A DNA stretch of 64,000 bases, taken from an uncultured Polycyclovorans sp. GTDB lineage: Bacteria; Pseudomonadota; Gammaproteobacteria; Nevskiales; Nevskiaceae. Location: contig CAKZHZ010000051.1 of NCBI GenBank assembly GCA_936928855.1, positions 1 through 64,000 of the forward strand, in the 5' to 3' direction. Under the pieces are notes generated by a model. The model ran no database searches and had not been told where the DNA came from. It worked only from the letters and a program-made list of their open reading frames with translations. The translations under genes were made by a program, and so were the position numbers. The first letter of the stretch is position 1. Every line of letters begins with the position of its first letter. Of this stretch, positions 60,700-64,000 are shown in pieces.

Positions 60700-61773
60700 T
60701 TAGCGCTTGGTGGCTTCGACGTTCACCCGGCGGTTCTGCGAGCGGCCCTCTTCGGTGCCGTTGCTGGCTGCCGGACGGGTCTCACCGTAGGCCGTCAGGG
60801 TCAGCAGGTCAGCCGCAATTCCCTTGGCCTTGAGGTAGTCACGCACCGCACCGGCACGACGCTCGGACAGCGCCTGGTTGTAGGCCTCGGTGCCGATCTC
60901 GTCAGTGTGCCCTGCCAGCTTGATCGACAGAACGGCATCACCCGCTTCGGCGATGGCTGCCGCCACGGCATCCAGCTTGGCGCGCGCTTCGCTGCTCAGT
61001 TCCGACTTGTCGAAAGCAAAGTAGACCGTCTCGTTCAGCATCGCGGCGGGGGCTTCGGCATCGCCGATTTCCTTGGCCACCGGGCAGCCCTTCTCGTCCA
61101 CCTGGGTGCCGGCCGGCGTATCGGGGCAGAGGTCAGCCGAATCGGGCACGCCGTCACCATCGCTGTCCACCACGGCAGGCGCCGGTTCGGTCAGACCATA
61201 ATCGAGGGCGCTACCAAACGGCACCACCAGCCCGAGGCGAACCACCAGATCCTCAACTCGCTTGGGCAGGCCCGCGACACCACTGCCCCCCAGGCTGTCG
61301 TTGAGGTCGGTCTCACGGAACTTCACGTCAAGACGTGCGCCAACCGTGTTGAAGTACTTGAAGATACCGGCACCATAGCTGTAGCTGGTGTCCAGGGTGT
61401 CACCCACGCCATCAAGATCGGACTCCACCAAGCCCACGCCGATCGAGGCATAGGGCACCCAGCCGCGGGACAGCGGATAGGTAAACAGGGCATTGGTTTC
61501 AACGGCGCGCTCGTCCCAGTCCACGCTGCCGACGGAGCCGTCCGCATCGAACCAGGACTGACCGAGATTCAGCTCCAGGCCGAAGTAGCGGTGCAGCGGC
61601 ACCCCTGCCCCGAAGTGGAAACCCACCCCGTCGTCGGTGAAGCGGTCGTCATCAGCGAAGGTGAACTTCGGTCCGATGTCGAAATAGGGACGAAGGGCAT
61701 GCGGCTCGGCATGGGCCACACCCGCCAGGCACACCGCACCCACAGCAACAGCGGACGACAGAGCTTTGAACAT
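60700..61773 (-). CDS. OmpA family outer-membrane protein
   Basis: 357 residues. Signal peptide (MFKALSSAVAVGAVCLAGVAHA), an eight-stranded barrel-like N-terminal domain ('GVGFHFGAGVPLHRYFGLEL', 'VPYASIGVGLVESDL'), a TSP3-like Asp-rich linker ('DSDGDGVPDSADLCPDTPAG'), then the peptidoglycan-binding OmpA domain (~245-355). The OmpA domain has 'AGHTDEIGTEAYNQALSERR' and 'GETRPAASNGTEEGRSQNRR'. It anchors the outer membrane to the cell wall. AGGGGAAT before the ATG at 61773 sets the start. Confidence 0.9.
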   Translation of the reverse strand: MFKALSSAVAVGAVCLAGVAHAEPHALRPYFDIGPKFTFADDDRFTDDGVGFHFGAGVPLHRYFGLELNLGQSWFDADGSVGSVDWDERAVETNALFTYPLSRGWVPYASIGVGLVESDLDGVGDTLDTSYSYGAGIFKYFNTVGARLDVKFRETDLNDSLGGSGVAGLPKRVEDLVVRLGLVVPFGSALDYGLTEPAPAVVDSDGDGVPDSADLCPDTPAGTQVDEKGCPVAKEIGDAEAPAAMLNETVYFAFDKSELSSEARAKLDAVAAAIAEAGDAVLSIKLAGHTDEIGTEAYNQALSERRAGAVRDYLKAKGIAADLLTLTAYGETRPAASNGTEEGRSQNRRVNVEATKR

Positions 61774-61969
61774 TGTGAATTCCCCTGATAAAGCGAAACG
61801 CTTGTTTGGTCGGCTCAGGCCGAGTTTATGAAGCGAACACCACGATATGGTACACGAGCGCCGCGTCCCAAAATGATGCATCGCGGAAAAATTTCGAGAG
61901 CATCTTCCCGCGGCCGGCTTAACCGATCCTGAACTCTTGGCGTTGCGACACTGCGAACCGCCGAGGCCA

Positions 61970-61978
61970 TGATACACT
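61970..61978 (+). promoter_or_regulatory. candidate extended -10 element of metK
   Basis: TGATACACT fits an extended -10 (TGn plus TACACT). The expected transcription start falls near 61985, at the edge of the palindromic operator, which is where a repressor site would be placed. No good -35 box is seen. Confidence 0.45.
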
Positions 61979-61986
61979 TTCGGCTT

Positions 61987-62002
61987 ATCCGCATAAGCGG
62001 AT
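61987..62002. promoter_or_regulatory. ATCCGC-ATAA-GCGGAT operator upstream of metK (SahR-like site)
   Basis: A 6-bp inverted repeat around ATAA, about 75 bases before the metK start. The identical 16-base sequence recurs at 63365-63380 before ahcY. SahR, an ArsR-family regulator that senses S-adenosylhomocysteine, is known to control metK and ahcY in proteobacteria. Identity of the regulator is inferred. Confidence 0.72.
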
Positions 62003-62077
62003 TGACCATTGCGAAGCCGCCATCTGTCTGGGGCATGATGCCCCTCCCCTCCCCACCCACCCTGAGGTTTTACGCAC

Positions 62078-63295
62078 GTGAGCCAGTACCTGTTCACCTC
62101 CGAATCCGTCTCCGAAGGCCACCCGGACAAGGTGGCGGACCAGATTTCCGACGCCATCCTTGATGCCATTCTGGCTCAGGACCCGTACGCCCGCGTCGCC
62201 TGTGAAACCCTGGTGAAAACAGGCGTCGCCGTGGTTGCTGGCGAGATCACCACCAGCGCCACGGTAGACTTCGAGGCACTGATTCGCCAGACCATTTCCG
62301 AAATTGGCTACACCAGCTCCAAAGTGGGCTTTGACGGCGAGACCTGTGGCGTGCTCAACGTCATCGGCAAGCAGAGCGTCGACATTGCGCAGGGCGTCGA
62401 TCGGGCCCGCCCGGAGGATCAGGGAGCCGGCGACCAGGGGCTGATGTTCGGCTACGCCTGCAACGAGACCGATGTGCTGATGCCGGCGCCGATCCAGCTG
62501 TCCCACCGCATCGTCGAGCGCCAGTCCGAAGCCCGCAAGACCGGTCTGCTGCCCTGGCTGCGCCCCGACGCCAAAAGCCAGGTGACCCTGCGCTATCAGG
62601 ACGGCAAGCCGGCAGCCATCGATGCGGTGGTGCTGTCGACCCAGCATGACCCTGATATCAGCCAGTCGGACCTGCGCGAAGCGGTGATGGAACTCATCAT
62701 CAAGAAGGTGCTGCCGGCGGAACTGCTGCACAAGGACACCAAGTTTCATATCAACCCGACCGGCCAGTTCATTATCGGCGGCCCCGTCGGCGACTGCGGC
62801 CTGACCGGGCGCAAGATCATCGTCGATACCTATGGCGGCTACGCGCGCCACGGTGGCGGTGCGTTCTCGGGCAAGGACCCGTCCAAGGTCGACCGGTCCG
62901 CCGCCTATGCCGCCCGTTATGTGGCCAAGAACATCGTGGCCGCCGGGCTCGCGGAGAAATGCGAGGTACAGGTGAGCTACGCCATCGGCGTGGCCGAACC
63001 CACTTCGATCTACGTCACCGGCTTCGGCACCGGAAAGGTCAGTGACGAGCGGCTCGAGCAACTGGTGCGCGCGCACTTCGATCTTCGACCGTACGCCATT
63101 TCCAAGATGCTCGACCTGCTGCACCCGATGTACCGGGCCACCGCTGCCTACGGCCACTTCGGGCGCCACCCCGAAACCTCCAGTTACGAGTTCGACGCCA
63201 TCGAAAACGGTCAGAAGGTCCGCAAGACCACCACCTTCACCTCCTTCCCCTGGGAAAAAACCGACAAGGCCGAAGCACTGGCCGCCGACGCCTGA
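62078..63295 (+). CDS. metK: S-adenosylmethionine synthetase
   Basis: Makes SAM from methionine and ATP; 405 residues, close to normal length. 'LFTSESVSEGHPDKVADQIS' at the N-terminus, 'GAGDQGLMFGYACNET', 'NPTGQFIIGGPVGDCGLTGR' and 'GGGAFSGKDPSKVDRSAAYAAR' are the family signatures. It starts with GTG at 62078. It feeds methyl groups to the several methyltransferases of the nearby sugar locus, though its own role is general. A terminator follows. Confidence 0.96.
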   Translation: MSQYLFTSESVSEGHPDKVADQISDAILDAILAQDPYARVACETLVKTGVAVVAGEITTSATVDFEALIRQTISEIGYTSSKVGFDGETCGVLNVIGKQSVDIAQGVDRARPEDQGAGDQGLMFGYACNETDVLMPAPIQLSHRIVERQSEARKTGLLPWLRPDAKSQVTLRYQDGKPAAIDAVVLSTQHDPDISQSDLREAVMELIIKKVLPAELLHKDTKFHINPTGQFIIGGPVGDCGLTGRKIIVDTYGGYARHGGGAFSGKDPSKVDRSAAYAARYVAKNIVAAGLAEKCEVQVSYAIGVAEPTSIYVTGFGTGKVSDERLEQLVRAHFDLRPYAISKMLDLLHPMYRATAAYGHFGRHPETSSYEFDAIENGQKVRKTTTFTSFPWEKTDKAEALAADA

Positions 63296-63316
63296 ACAGC
63301 ATTCCGCGACACCCGA

Positions 63317-63340
63317 GGGCCGCAATGCGGCCCTTTTTTT
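63317..63340 (+). terminator. intrinsic terminator of metK
   Basis: GGGCCGC-AAT-GCGGCCC followed by seven T residues, 21 bases after the metK stop. It is a clear rho-independent terminator and implies that ahcY has its own promoter. Confidence 0.9.
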
Positions 63341-63363
63341 GGACACACGCCGCCTGATCCTTG

Positions 63364-63381
63364 TATCCGCATAAGCGGATA
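63364..63381. promoter_or_regulatory. TATCCGC-ATAA-GCGGATA operator upstream of ahcY (SahR-like site)
   Basis: A 7-bp perfect inverted repeat around ATAA that contains the same 16-base core as the metK operator. It overlaps a good -10 box, TATACT (63380-63385), so a bound repressor would block RNA polymerase. It lies about 30 bases before the ahcY start. Confidence 0.78.
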
Positions 63382-63411
63382 TACTGATACCCCGATATCC
63401 GGAGAGCCCTC

Positions 63412-64000
63412 ATGAACGCCCCTGCCCCTGCCACGCTTGCCCCTGAATTCAAGGTCAAGGACATCAACCTCGCTGCGTTCGGCCGCAAGCGCGTCCGCAT
63501 GGCCGAGGAGGAAATGCCTGGCCTGATGTCGATTCGCGCCAAATACGCGCCGCTGCTGCCGCTCAAGGGCGTGCGCGTGTCGGGCTCGCTGCACATGACC
63601 AAGGAAACCGCCGTCCTGATCGAGACTCTCGCGGCACTTGGTGCCTCCGTGCGCTGGGCCTCCTGCAACATCTTCTCGACCCAGGATGACGCCGCCGCCG
63701 CCATTGCGGCGGCCGGCATCCCGGTATTTGCCTGGAAGGGGGAGACATTGGAGGAGTACTGGGACTGCACCCTCGACATGCTCACCCACCCCGGCATGAA
63801 AGGCCCCGAACTGATCGTCGACGACGGCGGCGATGCCACGCTGCTGATCCACAAGGGCGTGGAAATGGAGGACGGCGACAGCTGGGTGGACACCGCCTCG
63901 GGCAACCACGAGGAGCAGGTCATCAAGAACCTCCTCAAGCGCACCAAGACCGAGCGGCCCGGCTTCTGGAAGCAGGTCGCAGCCGACTGGCGCGGTGTCT
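63412..64000 (+). CDS. ahcY: adenosylhomocysteinase (3' end outside window)
   Basis: First 196 residues of S-adenosylhomocysteine hydrolase, which splits SAH into homocysteine and adenosine and keeps methyltransferases free of product inhibition. 'FKVKDINLAAFGRKRVRMAE', 'EEMPGLMSIRAKYA', 'RVSGSLHMTKETAVLIETL', 'ASCNIFSTQDDAAAA' and 'ELIVDDGGDATLLIHKG' are all diagnostic. GGAGAG precedes the ATG at 63412. The NAD-binding part lies beyond the right edge. Confidence 0.95.
   Translation, partial: MNAPAPATLAPEFKVKDINLAAFGRKRVRMAEEEMPGLMSIRAKYAPLLPLKGVRVSGSLHMTKETAVLIETLAALGASVRWASCNIFSTQDDAAAAIAAAGIPVFAWKGETLEEYWDCTLDMLTHPGMKGPELIVDDGGDATLLIHKGVEMEDGDSWVDTASGNHEEQVIKNLLKRTKTERPGFWKQVAADWRGV

Larger units (their letters stand above)
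61774..62077. other. divergent promoter region ompA / metK
   Basis: 304 bases without a gene between the divergent ompA-like and metK genes. On the metK side there is an extended -10 (TGATACACT, 61970-61978) followed by the ATCCGC-ATAA-GCGGAT operator. On the ompA side the ribosome-binding site is clear, but I see only weak promoter boxes. No small gene is evident. Confidence 0.55.

Noticed and set aside
63341..63411. SAH riboswitch before ahcY
   Set aside because: The interval is only about 70 bases and is filled by the operator, -10 box and ribosome-binding site, too short for the known SAH riboswitch.

Overview
The window reads as chromosomal DNA of a GC-rich, Gram-negative bacterium, most likely a gammaproteobacterium. 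This rests on a TonB/ExbB/ExbD energy system, an OmpA-family porin, a type I secretion system (T1SS), a Tad/Flp pilus locus, dTDP-rhamnose genes, and metK and ahcY sharing one palindromic operator. I cannot fix the genus from sequence alone. I see no rRNA, tRNA, CRISPR array or insertion sequence. Coding density is high and many operon genes overlap by 1 to 4 bases (ATGA, GTGA, TGATG).

Layout, left to right. (1) 1-5,889, minus strand: a DUF3450 / TtpC-like ExbB / ExbB / ExbD / ExbD / TonB / TPR operon for energised outer-membrane transport, followed by a partial unknown gene. (2) 5,890-6,471: a gene-free stretch with two hairpins. (3) 6,472-10,029: a His-rich secreted protein, a LysR regulator diverging from an HD-domain protein, and a TraT-family lipoprotein next to a small Tyr/Arg-rich exported protein. 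(4) 10,035-17,159, minus strand: a LuxR-type regulator, a 1,666-residue RHS protein with a C-terminal DUF2235 lipase domain, a membrane-anchored candidate immunity protein, then a MazEF-like toxin-antitoxin pair with a perfect 25-bp operator. (5) 17,444-28,182, plus strand: a Tad pilus operon with an FHA-CpaF fusion. (6) 28,298-60,579, almost all minus strand: a large adhesin and glycan locus. (7) 60,700-64,000: OmpA, then metK and the start of ahcY.

Region 6 is the most interesting part. It holds a complete T1SS (TolC-like, LapB-like ABC, HlyD-like), a 3,434-residue repeat adhesin, two tandem GT41/SPINDLY-type TPR glycosyltransferases, a CDP-deoxyhexose branch (rfbF, rfbG, C-methyltransferase, epimerase, acyltransferase, reductase), two O-methyltransferase-like genes, a Phd/PIN toxin-antitoxin pair, rfbACDB, and a second cadherin-type surface protein that shares the giant adhesin's N-terminal plan. 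My inference is a nearly self-contained system that makes unusual methylated deoxyhexoses, glycosylates a secreted adhesin and exports it. The link between the sugars and the adhesin rests on gene context only.
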